Shown here in pieces: positions 25,754-33,880 of a stretch of 64,000 nucleotides of DNA (positions are counted from its first letter, which is position 1; each line of letters opens with the position of its first letter). Origin of the DNA: Pontimicrobium sp. SW4 (GTDB lineage Bacteria > Bacteroidota > Bacteroidia > Flavobacteriales > Flavobacteriaceae); assembly GCF_039954625.1 (NCBI RefSeq), contig NZ_CP157199.1, forward strand, positions 992,001 to 1,056,000, given 5' to 3'. The notes beneath the pieces were generated by a model. The model saw nothing but the letters and a program-made list of their open reading frames with translations, ran no database searches and was not told the origin of the DNA. Made by a program: the position numbers and the translations under genes.

Positions 25754-26701
25754 TTATAAATTCATTTTTTTGTCAATTTTGTATCGCTCTTTGTCATCTT
25801 TATTGCGTAAAATAATTTCACCTAAAAATCCTGCAACAAAAAACTGCGTACCAATAATCATAGTGACTAAGGATATATAAAACTGAGGTCTTTGGGTTAT
25901 TAATCGCCCAGTAGGATTAATAAAAAGCTTATCAACACCTAAATATAGTGCAAAACAAAAGCCTATAAAAAACATGAGAGCTCCAAGAGCTCCAAAAAAG
26001 TGCATTGGTCGTTTGCCGAATTTAGATAAAAACCAAATACTTATTAAATCTAAAAATCCATTAATAAATCGTTCCATACCAAATTTTGTTTTACCGTATT
26101 TACGTGCTTGATGTTGTACTACTTTTTCACCTATATTATTAAAACCTTCATTTTTAGCTAATACTGGAATGTAGCGATGCATTTCACCATAAACATTTAT
26201 ATTTTTTACGACCTCTTTATTATAAGCTTTTAAACCACAATTAAAGTCGTTTAGTTTTACTCCAGAAGTTTTTCTGGCAGCCCAATTAAAAAGTTTTGAA
26301 GGAATGTTTTTTGCTATAACCGAGTCGTAACGTTTCTTTTTCCAGCCAGAAACCAAGTCGTAACCATTATTGATTATCATTTTGTAGAGCTCTGGAATTT
26401 CTTCAGGATTGTCTTGTAAATCGGCATCCATGGTAATTATAGCATTACCTTTTGTTTCTAAGAAACCTGCATGAAGTGCCTGAGATTTTCCGTAGTTTTT
26501 TAAAAATCGAATACCTTTTACAGCATTATTTTTTTTTGATAACGTTTCTATTGTTTCCCAAGACCCATCAGTACTACCATCGTCTATAAAAATAATCTCA
26601 TACAAAAAATGATTGGACTGCATAACATTTGCAATCCAATCATGTAATTCGTTTAATGAGTCTTTCTCGTTAAGTAGTGGAATAACTACTGATATATCCA
26701 T
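25754..26701 (-). CDS. Family 2 glycosyltransferase with C-terminal membrane helices (GtrB/DPM1-like)
   Basis: 315 residues. The GT-A domain spans about 1-220 with V-V-I-P-L-L-N-E at the start, F-I-D-D-G-S-T-D-G-S near 38-47 and the metal-binding M-D-A-D-L-Q-D at 91-97. Two transmembrane helices follow (about 230-255 and 270-295). This layout is that of polyprenyl-phosphate glycosyltransferases that load a sugar on undecaprenyl phosphate at the inner membrane. The donor sugar is unknown. It lies in an operon with DUF4199, phosphohexomutase and the ABC exporter, consistent with surface glycan or lipid modification. Confidence 0.88.
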   Translation of the reverse strand: MDISVVIPLLNEKDSLNELHDWIANVMQSNHFLYEIIFIDDGSTDGSWETIETLSKKNNAVKGIRFLKNYGKSQALHAGFLETKGNAIITMDADLQDNPEEIPELYKMIINNGYDLVSGWKKKRYDSVIAKNIPSKLFNWAARKTSGVKLNDFNCGLKAYNKEVVKNINVYGEMHRYIPVLAKNEGFNNIGEKVVQHQARKYGKTKFGMERFINGFLDLISIWFLSKFGKRPMHFFGALGALMFFIGFCFALYLGVDKLFINPTGRLITQRPQFYISLVTMIIGTQFFVAGFLGEIILRNKDDKERYKIDKKMNL

Positions 26702-26744
26702 TTTAAGTAATTTCTTAATTCTTTGTCAAAAATAAAGAAATTAT

Positions 26745-27272
26745 TTAAGCATCTGGGTTAGATTTTTTCATTATTGCAGCTACAATTAGTCCAATTATGG
26801 CTTGAAACAAACAAGCCCATGCTAATCCCTTAAGAGTATTAACAACACTATATTGATTTTGATTTTCAATTTTTTCAACCGCTTCAGCAATTGCTTCAGC
26901 TGGGGCTCCAAATCCTTCCATCATGCTAATTGTTCTCTCAACAGTAATTTGTTGTATTTCTTTTGCAGCTTCTGGATCTATAAAATTAAAAAGAATCATG
27001 CTTACTAATAAGCTGACAGCAATTCCAATAGCAACAGTAATAAAATATGACGAGAAGGCTTCTTTGAAAGTTAAAAACCCTTCTTGTATACTTTTAGATT
27101 TAGCTGTAGAGACTACTCCAAAAGCTATTATGGCTAATAACAAGCTTATACCAAGCCACATGTTAGCCATTAAGTTAATGTTTATGAACCAAATGGCCAC
27201 AGTAATTAAAGATAAAATACCACCTAAATATAGGCCGTAATTAATTGCACTCGATTTAATTGAGTTTTCCAT
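26745..27272 (-). CDS. DUF4199 integral membrane protein
   Basis: 175 residues with four hydrophobic spans: about 10-30, 34-52, 70-97 and 148-168. Between spans three and four there is a soluble stretch rich in E/A (P-E-A-A-K-E-I-Q-Q). The pattern S-I-Q-E-G-F-L-T-F-K-E-A-F between spans two and three is typical of DUF4199, a Bacteroidota-restricted family. No enzymatic motif. It is the first gene of the leftward glycosyltransferase-mutase-exporter cluster (43 bp spacing), so a role in envelope assembly is a contextual guess. Confidence 0.75.
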   Translation of the reverse strand: MENSIKSSAINYGLYLGGILSLITVAIWFININLMANMWLGISLLLAIIAFGVVSTAKSKSIQEGFLTFKEAFSSYFITVAIGIAVSLLVSMILFNFIDPEAAKEIQQITVERTISMMEGFGAPAEAIAEAVEKIENQNQYSVVNTLKGLAWACLFQAIIGLIVAAIMKKSNPDA

Positions 27273-27362
27273 GATGTTTTTTTATGGTTAATAATGTATT
27301 TGTATCATTATTAGTACAAACGTTACAATAAATATAAGAAGAATAAAAAAATAAATAATATC

Positions 27363-27392
27363 TTGTTGTTTTATGAAAAATTCTTAAATTTG
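27363..27392 (+). promoter_or_regulatory. rpmE2 promoter
   Basis: TTG (27363-27365), 19 bp, then TAAATTTG (27385-27392): an exact flavobacterial sigma-A-type promoter, 36 bp before the L31 start codon. Confidence 0.75.
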
Positions 27393-27428
27393 CAGCTCGA
27401 AAAAAGAAACGATTTTAAAGTTTAAGTG

Positions 27429-27680
27429 ATGAAAAAAGGTATACATCCAGAAAATTATAGATTAGTAGCGTTTAAAGATATGTCTAATGACGATGTGTTT
27501 TTAACCAAATCTACTGCAGATACTAACGAAACAATAGAGGTTGATGGTGTTGAATATCCATTAGTAAAAATGGAAATTTCAAGAACGTCGCATCCTTATT
27601 ATACAGGTAAGTCTAAATTAGTTGATACTGCTGGACGTATTGATAAATTTAAAAACAAATACGCGAAATTTAAGAAGTAA
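27429..27680 (+). CDS. rpmE2: 50S ribosomal protein L31 type B
   Basis: 83 residues from the ATG at 27429; a GTG at 27426 would add one residue. [10 protein letters not shown] is the standard opening, with S-H-P-Y-Y-T-G-K near 58-65 and a [10 protein letters not shown] tail. It lacks the CxxC zinc motifs of type A L31, so it is the zinc-independent type B form. No other L31 is in the window, and in many Bacteroidota type B is the sole form. Monocistronic: own promoter and an immediate terminator. Confidence 0.96.
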   Translation: MKKGIHPENYRLVAFKDMSNDDVFLTKSTADTNETIEVDGVEYPLVKMEISRTSHPYYTGKSKLVDTAGRIDKFKNKYAKFKK

Positions 27681-27701
27681 TTTCAGCCAAAATATAATAA
27701 T

Positions 27702-27736
27702 AAAAGCCTTCAGAATTTTCTAGAAGGCTTTTTAGT
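27702..27736 (+). terminator. Terminator of rpmE2
   Basis: Stem AAAAGCCTTC/GAAGGCTTTT (27702-27711, 27723-27732) with an 11-nt loop and a following T-rich tract, 22 bp after the L31 stop. Confidence 0.85.
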
Positions 27737-27793
27737 TTTATACAATTAAGTTATTTTTGATAAACTATTAATATAAGTAGTTGTTAGAGACAA

Positions 27794-27842
27794 AACTTCT
27801 AACTTCTAACTTCTAACTTCTAACTTCTAACTTCTAACTTTC
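27794..27842. repeat. Heptanucleotide tandem repeat (AACTTCT)x6 abutting a start codon
   Basis: Six exact AACTTCT units (27794-27835) and a partial seventh (AACTT) reach to within 2 bp of the ATG at 27843. A TATTTTTG -7-like box at 27752-27759 would put the array in the 5' leader. The unit is not a multiple of three but lies outside the coding region, so slippage would change leader length, not frame. Confidence 0.9.
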
Positions 27843-29018
27843 ATGAACTATATTCTTTTTGATGGTCCTTCTAGAAATAAATTACTGCCATTTACCTATA
27901 CACGACCAGTTGCAGACATAAGAGTAGGGATTTTAACCATTCGTGAAAAATGGGAAAAATATCTAGGTTATACTACTTCTACTGTTACTGAGGAATATTT
28001 AACTGAAAAATTTCCGATGGTAGAACTAGAAGAAAATATCATGATAAATGCGTCTTACTTACCTAATGGAGAGCTTGTAGAACTAATTAAGTCGTTAACA
28101 GAAAAGCAAGCCATTTTTAAAGACGAAGATGTTATTGCATTTTTTACTAAAGAAAATCAAGACGAGGTCAATTTTGATGAATACGAGGCTATTGAGTTTG
28201 AAAGAGAGATTTTATGTATAGAAAATACTTGGGATATTTTTTCAAAAAATGGAGAAGCAATCCAAAATGATTTTAAACTATTAACCAATGATCGAAAATC
28301 ACAACCTGTACCAAAAAGTAATAATTTAATTGAGGCTAGCAATATTTTTATTGAAGAAGGAGCAAAATTAGAATTTACAACACTTAACGCAAGTTTTGGC
28401 CCAATTTATATTGGCAAAAATGCAGAAATCATGGAAGGGAGTATTATTAGAGGTCCTTTTGCATTATGTGAACAGGCAACTGTTAAACTAGGTGCTAAAA
28501 TTTATGGGCCTACAACAGTTGGACCACATAGTAAAGTAGGAGGAGAAGTTAATAACTCAGTACTTTTCGGGTATTCTAATAAAGGACATGATGGTTTTTT
28601 AGGAAATTCTGTTTTAGGTGAGTGGTGTAATTTAGGAGCAGATACTAACAACTCAAATCTTAAAAATAATTATGCTGAGGTAAGACTTTGGGATTATGAA
28701 ACCGAAGGCTTTGCCAGAACAGGATTACAGTTTTGTGGATTGATGATGGGAGACCATAGTAAATGTGGTATTAATACCATGTTTAATACAGGAACTGTTG
28801 TTGGGGTAAGTGCTAATATTTTTGGAAGTGGCTTTCCGCGTAATTTTGTTCCAAGCTTTAGTTGGGGAGGTAATAGTGGTTTTACTACATACTTAACAAA
28901 AAAAGCATTTGAGGTTGCTAAAGTTGTAATGAGTAGAAAGAATGTAGAGTTTACAGAAAAAGATGCGACTATTTTAGAACATGTGTTTGAAATAACAAAA
29001 GAATATAGACCTTCATAA
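27843..29018 (+). CDS. GlmU-family protein (putative sugar nucleotidyltransferase with beta-helix)
   Basis: 391 residues. The N-terminal half corresponds to the NTP_transf_4-type region but starts N-Y-I-L-F-D-G-P-S-R-N-K-L-L-P-F-T and lacks the G-x-G-T/S-R...K pyrophosphorylase loop of classical GlmU. The C-terminal half (about 175-345) has the hexapeptide-like repeats of a left-handed beta helix (I-Y-I-G-K-N-A-E-I, V-K-L-G-A-K-I-Y-G, L-G-E-W-C-N-L-G-A), as in GlmU-type acyltransferases. Probably acts in amino-sugar or UDP-sugar metabolism in the cytoplasm, but activity is uncertain. Its leader holds a heptanucleotide repeat array. Confidence 0.8.
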   Translation: MNYILFDGPSRNKLLPFTYTRPVADIRVGILTIREKWEKYLGYTTSTVTEEYLTEKFPMVELEENIMINASYLPNGELVELIKSLTEKQAIFKDEDVIAFFTKENQDEVNFDEYEAIEFEREILCIENTWDIFSKNGEAIQNDFKLLTNDRKSQPVPKSNNLIEASNIFIEEGAKLEFTTLNASFGPIYIGKNAEIMEGSIIRGPFALCEQATVKLGAKIYGPTTVGPHSKVGGEVNNSVLFGYSNKGHDGFLGNSVLGEWCNLGADTNNSNLKNNYAEVRLWDYETEGFARTGLQFCGLMMGDHSKCGINTMFNTGTVVGVSANIFGSGFPRNFVPSFSWGGNSGFTTYLTKKAFEVAKVVMSRKNVEFTEKDATILEHVFEITKEYRPS

Positions 29019-29190
29019 TCTCCAATATATTTAATTAAATAGTTTATATTAGCCTTATTAAGGTTGTAGTTACTACTTGTTTATTTACTAACGCCTTATC
29101 GGATTGCCTAAAGAATTTTTTCTAATTCCCAATTAGTTTTTGTTCTCTATTATTGTTTAAGAAAAGAATTACTAACTAAACCATTTAATT

Positions 29191-29616
29191 ATGAAAAAAT
29201 CACTTCCTTTTGTATTAACTTTTGTCATCTTGTTTCAAAGCTGTAGAATTTATAATTCTAAGACATCAACAAAAGAAGATGCAATTCTATCTGAAAATAG
29301 GGTTAAAGTCAAATCTACTACTAATGTAAGTTATAGGTTTGAAAAATTATTTGAAGAGGAAACCCAATTATATGGTATTGCTAAGAGACAATCTAGTAAA
29401 TCTAAGCAAGTTTATAACGATAATATTGTTAATGAAAACAAATTGGATAAAAATGTAAAAATTCTACTTACTGATGATTTGGTTAACGAAATCCATCTAT
29501 ATAGCAAAAGTAAATCAAATATTGTTGGAATATTAGGTATAGGGTATATTGGAGTATTACTTATAGTGGGTGCAGGTGCGATTTTATTTGTGGTTGCCTT
29601 GGGAGGTGGTTTATAA
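29191..29616 (+). CDS. Small lipoprotein with C-terminal membrane segment
   Basis: 141 residues. Lipoprotein signal with lipobox F-Q-S-C (Cys near residue 18). A polar middle part (about 20-108) has no recognised domain. A glycine-rich hydrophobic C-terminal helix (about 111-141, I-V-G-I-L-G-I-G-Y-I-G-V-L-L-I-V-G-A-G) closes the protein. I do not recognise the family. Upstream (29019-29190) is a 172-bp gap with no clear promoter or structure. Downstream lies the convergent oligopeptide-binding gene. Confidence 0.6.
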   Translation: MKKSLPFVLTFVILFQSCRIYNSKTSTKEDAILSENRVKVKSTTNVSYRFEKLFEEETQLYGIAKRQSSKSKQVYNDNIVNENKLDKNVKILLTDDLVNEIHLYSKSKSNIVGILGIGYIGVLLIVGAGAILFVVALGGGL

Positions 29617-29645
29617 AACAAATTATTGGATAGTTCGATTAAGAA

Positions 29646-31274
29646 TTATTTTTTTATAACTCTTTTTAACTTCAATAAGTTAATAGGGTTAATACCCAAA
29701 CCACTTACTTCTTTTCTAGTGAAGCGGACAACTTCATCATAAAACATATTTACTACAGGTGTCTTATCCATAACTAAAGAATCCATTTTCGCATATAAAA
29801 GCTCACGCTTTTTTGTATTGGTTTCAGTAAATGCTTGTTCATACCATTCATCAAATTGATCATTTTTAAAATACGTATAATTTGGACCATTGGGTGCAAA
29901 ATTCTTACTATAATATAGTGATAAATAGTTTTCGGCATCAGGATAATCGGCAATCCAACTTGCTCTAAACATATCTAATTTCCCGTTGGCTTTTGCTTCT
30001 TTAAGTGTAGAAGGAGGAATTACATCCACATTAACCATGAGTCCGTGTTTTTGTAATTCACGTTGTATATATTCGCAAAAACTTAAATAATTGCTTGTGG
30101 TTGTAATTGTAATTTCGGGATTTTCATTACCAGTTTCGTTGATGTATTGTGCAACTAAAGATTTTGCTTTTTCAGGTTGGTAATTAAATCCTGCTTTACC
30201 GTTAAAACCAGGTAAGCCTTTTGGAATAAAACCACCATTAGCAGGAATACCAATACCATTGCGTAAATAGGTCATCATTTTTTGTCTGTCAAAGCCATAG
30301 TTAACAGCTTTTCTTAACAAATCTGATTGTATTTCGGGAACATTGGAATTCATATAAAACGCTAAATATTCTGTGTTCAAATATGGCCCACGAATCATGT
30401 TTACATCATTAGTATAAAACTCACGCATTTCACCCTTTGCAGTTAATATTTCGTCCTTATAGGATGCGTCCAATCCAGAGATAAAGTCAATATTCCCTTG
30501 AGCAAACTGTAAAAATTCACTTTGTTTGTCAGGTAAAAAGGTAATCGCGATTGCTTCTAAATATGGTAATGAGTTTCCTTGAGCATCTTTTTCAAAATAA
30601 TTATGGTTCTTTCTAAAAACCAATTTTAAATTTTCTTCCCAACGTTTAAATTTAAAAGGCCCTGTACCAATCGGATTAGACCTAAAATCGCTACCATAAT
30701 GTTCTACAATTTCTTTTGGAACTACAGAGCAATACTTTATGGTTAATAACCCTAAAAACGCTGGAAAAGGCTGATTTAATTGAATATTAAAAGTACTGTC
30801 ATTAACAGCTTTAAAATTTTCTACCTTTCCTAAAACCCAACTTCCTGGAGAAGCTACTTGTGTGTCTTTTAATCGATTAAAACTGTATTCAAAATCCTCA
30901 GCAGTAACAGTTCTAGTAGAATCACTTCCAAATAAATGATGCTTATGAAAATAGACATCATCTCTCAATGTAAATACATAAGACAAAGCATCTTGAGAAA
31001 TACGCCATGTTTTAGCAATACTTGGCTGAACGTTCAAGCTATCGTCCATTTGGACCAAACCATTGAATAGTTGATTTGCAGCCCAAATATCTGATAAATC
31101 TTTTGCAAAAGCAGGATCTAAAGAGCCGATATTTTTGTGTTCATTGTATCTAAATACTTGAGAATCGTTAGTAGATTTATTTTTGGATGTGCAAGAGCAA
31201 AAAACAATAGAAATACAAAAAAACCATTTATATGCTTTAAAGAATTTTGAGGTGAGGGCAATTGGTTTTATCAT
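29646..31274 (-). CDS. Oligopeptide/dipeptide ABC transporter substrate-binding lipoprotein (SBP family 5)
   Basis: 542 residues. Lipoprotein signal with F-C-S-C-T near residues 26-30. The SBP_bac_5 fold is shown by L-D-P-A-F-A-K-D near 52, V-Y-F-H-K-H near 112, T-A-E-D-F-E-Y-S-F-N-R-L near 130, G-T-G-P-F-K-F-K-R-W near 205 and N-Y-G-F-D-R-Q-K near 325. It binds short peptides for import (DppA/OppA/AppA-like). No permease or ATPase genes are adjacent, so it is an orphan binding protein here, a common situation in Bacteroidota. The start is 123 bp from the divergent mtaB start. Confidence 0.9.
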   Translation of the reverse strand: MIKPIALTSKFFKAYKWFFCISIVFCSCTSKNKSTNDSQVFRYNEHKNIGSLDPAFAKDLSDIWAANQLFNGLVQMDDSLNVQPSIAKTWRISQDALSYVFTLRDDVYFHKHHLFGSDSTRTVTAEDFEYSFNRLKDTQVASPGSWVLGKVENFKAVNDSTFNIQLNQPFPAFLGLLTIKYCSVVPKEIVEHYGSDFRSNPIGTGPFKFKRWEENLKLVFRKNHNYFEKDAQGNSLPYLEAIAITFLPDKQSEFLQFAQGNIDFISGLDASYKDEILTAKGEMREFYTNDVNMIRGPYLNTEYLAFYMNSNVPEIQSDLLRKAVNYGFDRQKMMTYLRNGIGIPANGGFIPKGLPGFNGKAGFNYQPEKAKSLVAQYINETGNENPEITITTTSNYLSFCEYIQRELQKHGLMVNVDVIPPSTLKEAKANGKLDMFRASWIADYPDAENYLSLYYSKNFAPNGPNYTYFKNDQFDEWYEQAFTETNTKKRELLYAKMDSLVMDKTPVVNMFYDEVVRFTRKEVSGLGINPINLLKLKRVIKK

Positions 31275-31289
31275 TTGGCTTATAAATTG

Positions 31290-31297
31290 TAAATTTG
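31290..31297 (+). promoter_or_regulatory. Probable mtaB -7 promoter element
   Basis: TAAATTTG matches TAnnTTTG exactly. The -33 element is unclear. With a start site near 31303, the mtaB leader would be about 95 nt and contain both repeat units that follow. Confidence 0.5.
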
Positions 31298-31310
31298 CAC
31301 GCTACAAAAA

Positions 31311-31394
31311 TTTGTCATTCTTGCGTAGGCAGGAAACTCATTGTTGTGTAAATATAAATTTTAAAAGATCCTGAAACAAATTCAGGATGACAAA
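31311..31394. repeat. Pair of inverted REP-like units in the mtaB leader
   Basis: Unit 1 (31311-31339) begins TTTGTCATTC and contains GCGTAGGCAGGAA. Unit 2 (31367-31394) contains the palindrome TCCTGAAACAAATTCAGGA and ends GGATGACAAA, the complement of unit 1's outer end. The units match interspersed repeats I recognise from flavobacterial intergenic regions and resemble those at 52661-52740. Confidence 0.6.
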
Positions 31395-31396
31395 AT

Positions 31397-32722
31397 ATGG
31401 AACGAAAAAAAGTCGCATTTTACACATTGGGTTGTAAACTTAACTTCTCTGAAACTTCTACTATTGCCAGAAGTTTTAAAAGTGAAGGATTTGACCGTGT
31501 AGATTTTAACGAAGCTGCGGATATTTATGTAATTAATACATGCTCTGTTACCGAAAATGCTGATAAACGTTTTAAAACTATTGTAAAGCAAGCACAAAAA
31601 GTAAATTCCGAAGCATTTGTGGCAGCAATTGGGTGTTATGCTCAGCTAAAACCAGAAGCTTTAGCAGACGTAAATGGTGTAGATTTAGTTCTTGGGGCTA
31701 CTGAGAAATTCAAAATCACCGATTATTTAAACGATTTAACCAAAAACGACTTTGGTGAAGTACATTCATGTGAAATTGAAGATGCAGATTTCTATGTTGG
31801 AAGTTATTCTATTGGTGATCGTACTCGGGCATTTTTAAAAGTGCAAGATGGATGCGATTATAAGTGTACTTATTGTACAATTCCTTTAGCAAGAGGAATT
31901 TCTAGAAGCGATACTTTAGCAAATGTCTTAAATAATGCCAAAGAAATTTCGGAGCAAAACATTAAGGAAATTGTTCTTACTGGAGTTAATATTGGTGACT
32001 ATGGTAAAGGTGAATTTGGAAACAAAAAGCATGAACACACCTTTTATGAGTTAGTCCAAGCATTGGATGAAGTAGAAGGTATAGAGCGTTTACGAATTTC
32101 GTCTATAGAACCTAATTTACTTAAAAATGAAACTATAGATTTTGTTTCAAAGAGTAAGGCTTTTGTACCTCATTTTCATATTCCATTGCAAAGTGGTAGT
32201 AACGATTTACTTAAATTAATGCGGCGTCGTTATTTATGTGAGCTGTATGTAGATCGTGTAAATAAGATAAAAGAGGTGATGCCACATGCATGTATTGGAG
32301 TAGACATTATTGTTGGGTTTCCTGGCGAAACTGACAAGCGTTTTTTAGAAACCTATAATTTTTTAGCAGAATTAGATATTTCTTACTTACATGTATTTAC
32401 CTATTCTGAAAGAGATAATACTTTAGCTGCTGAAATGGAAGATGTAGTACCCAAAAATGTACGTTCTAAACGTAGTAAAATGCTAAGAGGCTTGTCGGTT
32501 AAAAAGCGTCGTGCTTTTTATGAAAGTCAATTAAAAAGTAAAAGAATTGTTTTGTTCGAAAGCGAGAATAAAGAAGGCTATATTCATGGATTTACCGAAA
32601 ACTATGTAAAAGTAAAAACGCCTTGGAACCCTGAATTTGTCAATACACTTCACGAAGTAGAACTTTCTGAAATAGATGATGATGGATTGGTTCGTTTTGA
32701 ATTTCTAAAAGAATATGCATAA
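31397..32722 (+). CDS. mtaB: tRNA (N6-threonylcarbamoyladenosine(37)-C2)-methylthiotransferase MtaB
   Basis: 441 residues. The N-terminal methylthiotransferase domain has the three auxiliary-cluster cysteines: Cys13 (T-L-G-C-K-L-N), Cys49 (N-T-C-S-V-T) and Cys80 (I-G-C-Y-A-Q). The radical-SAM cluster is C-D-Y-K-C-T-Y-C (Cys153, Cys157, Cys160). P-L-Q-S-G-S near 265 and a C-terminal TRAM-like region complete the MiaB family layout. The T-L-G-C-K-L-N opening is MtaB-like rather than MiaB or RimO. It converts t6A37 to ms2t6A37 in ANN-decoding tRNAs. The repeat-bearing leader ends 2 bp before the ATG. Confidence 0.93.
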   Translation: MERKKVAFYTLGCKLNFSETSTIARSFKSEGFDRVDFNEAADIYVINTCSVTENADKRFKTIVKQAQKVNSEAFVAAIGCYAQLKPEALADVNGVDLVLGATEKFKITDYLNDLTKNDFGEVHSCEIEDADFYVGSYSIGDRTRAFLKVQDGCDYKCTYCTIPLARGISRSDTLANVLNNAKEISEQNIKEIVLTGVNIGDYGKGEFGNKKHEHTFYELVQALDEVEGIERLRISSIEPNLLKNETIDFVSKSKAFVPHFHIPLQSGSNDLLKLMRRRYLCELYVDRVNKIKEVMPHACIGVDIIVGFPGETDKRFLETYNFLAELDISYLHVFTYSERDNTLAAEMEDVVPKNVRSKRSKMLRGLSVKKRRAFYESQLKSKRIVLFESENKEGYIHGFTENYVKVKTPWNPEFVNTLHEVELSEIDDDGLVRFEFLKEYA

Positions 32723-32725
32723 AAA

Positions 32726-32745
32726 ACCGAAACTTTTGTTTCGGT
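32726..32745 (-). terminator. Terminator of the GNAT-like gene
   Basis: Perfect stem ACCGAAAC/GTTTCGGT with a TTTT loop. On the minus strand it is followed by T6; on the plus strand no T run follows, so it mainly serves the leftward gene, though it sits right after mtaB. Confidence 0.7.
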
Positions 32746-32757
32746 CTCGGTCTTCAA

Positions 32758-33054
32758 TTAAATTCTTACGCCAACAGGAAGCATACTTTTGTAGCGTCTG
32801 TTTCTACGGATAAACTTTGCAATTGGAGGGCTCGTTGGCACCACACTAATGTTTCTGTCTTGAATATTTTCCATTACAAGTTTTAAAAAATCTTCAACAA
32901 ATACCTCGTCCGTAACACATTCAGGAACAACAAGTTTTGTTAAAAAAATCTTTCGATCTTGAAGGGAATATTCAATAGTTGCTAAATTACCTTCAACTTC
33001 AAGTTGAAATTGTCTTAAAAAGGCATTGTCAATAAGTTCAGCTGCATCTATCAT
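32758..33054 (-). CDS. Degenerate YjdJ/CG-type GNAT-fold protein
   Basis: 98 residues. It follows the pattern of small PF14542-type acetyltransferases: F-Q-L-E-V-E-G-N-L-A-T-I-E-Y-S-L, then K-I-F-L-T-K-L-V-V-P, a helix, and V-V-P-T-S-P-P-I-A-K-F-I-R-R-N-R-R-Y at the end (compare the usual V-P-x-C-x-F-x-x-x-x-x-x-x-H-P-x-Y). The acetyl-CoA pyrophosphate loop (R-G-x-G-x-A type) that should follow the central strand is replaced by P-E-C-V-T-D-E-V-F-V, so catalysis is doubtful. A TACCTTTG box (33108-33115, minus strand) is a likely promoter. Single gene. Confidence 0.6.
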   Translation of the reverse strand: MIDAAELIDNAFLRQFQLEVEGNLATIEYSLQDRKIFLTKLVVPECVTDEVFVEDFLKLVMENIQDRNISVVPTSPPIAKFIRRNRRYKSMLPVGVRI

Positions 33055-33160
33055 AATTAGTCTGTTTATTCAATGGAGAAAGAACTATTTTATATAGTTT
33101 TGTCACGCAAAGGTACTAAAAAAATCATTACAAACCTTATAAACAGGGACTTAATTACTT

Positions 33161-33823
33161 ATGAACAAAGAGCTAATACATGTTTACTTTATGCCAGGAA
33201 TGGCAGCTAATCCTTCAATTTTCGAATATATAGAACTGCCAGAGGACATATTTAAGCTGCATTTTCTAGAATGGATTATCCCAGAACCTTATGAAACCAT
33301 TGAGCTATACGCCAAACGTATGTCAAGTAGAGTGGAACATAAAAATGCTGTGTTGGTAGGTGTATCATTTGGTGGTGTATTGGTTCAGGAAATGAGTAAA
33401 TTTCTTAAACTTAAAAAACTCATTATAGTTTCTAGTGTTAAAACTAAGCATGAACTACCTAAAAGAATGAAGCTAGCAAGAGTTACTAAAGCCTATAAAT
33501 TGTTGCCAACTCAGTTTGTGGGTAATTTTGAATCGTTTGCAAAATATGCATTTGGAGAAACCATAAAAAAGCGTGTTAAGTTGTATAGAAAATATTTATC
33601 TGTAAGTGATAAAACCTATCTAGATTGGGCACTCCAAAATATGGTGTGTTGGGAGCGAGATGAGGTTATATCAAATATAATTCATATTCATGGTGATAAA
33701 GATCCAGTATTTCCTATTAAAAACATTTCCGATTGTATCACAGTAAAAGGAGGCACTCATGTTATGATTATTAATAAATATAAATGGTTTAATAAACACC
33801 TTCCAGAATTGATTCTTAGTTAA
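33161..33823 (+). CDS. Alpha/beta-hydrolase fold protein
   Basis: 220 residues. Nucleophile elbow G-V-S-F-G-G near 66-71 (Ser68 predicted), acid D in H-G-D-K-D-P-V-F-P near 183-191, and the catalytic His in G-G-T-H-V-M-I near 205. The N-terminal Y-F-M-P-G-M-A-A-N-P-S looks like an oxyanion loop. The fold fits serine esterases/thioesterases; substrate cannot be inferred. No signal peptide, so cytoplasmic. A TAGTTTTG box at 33095-33102 may be its promoter. It precedes the transglycosylase gene by 57 bp. Confidence 0.8.
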   Translation: MNKELIHVYFMPGMAANPSIFEYIELPEDIFKLHFLEWIIPEPYETIELYAKRMSSRVEHKNAVLVGVSFGGVLVQEMSKFLKLKKLIIVSSVKTKHELPKRMKLARVTKAYKLLPTQFVGNFESFAKYAFGETIKKRVKLYRKYLSVSDKTYLDWALQNMVCWERDEVISNIIHIHGDKDPVFPIKNISDCITVKGGTHVMIINKYKWFNKHLPELILS

Positions 33824-33880
33824 AATCTATTACTATTTCAGTTTTTTCCTTTATTTTTAGTGCATAATAAACTTTTTAAA

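Noticed and set aside
27794..27842. Heptamer array considered as a CRISPR or satellite
   Set aside because: The unit is 7 bp with no spacers; it is a simple tandem repeat.
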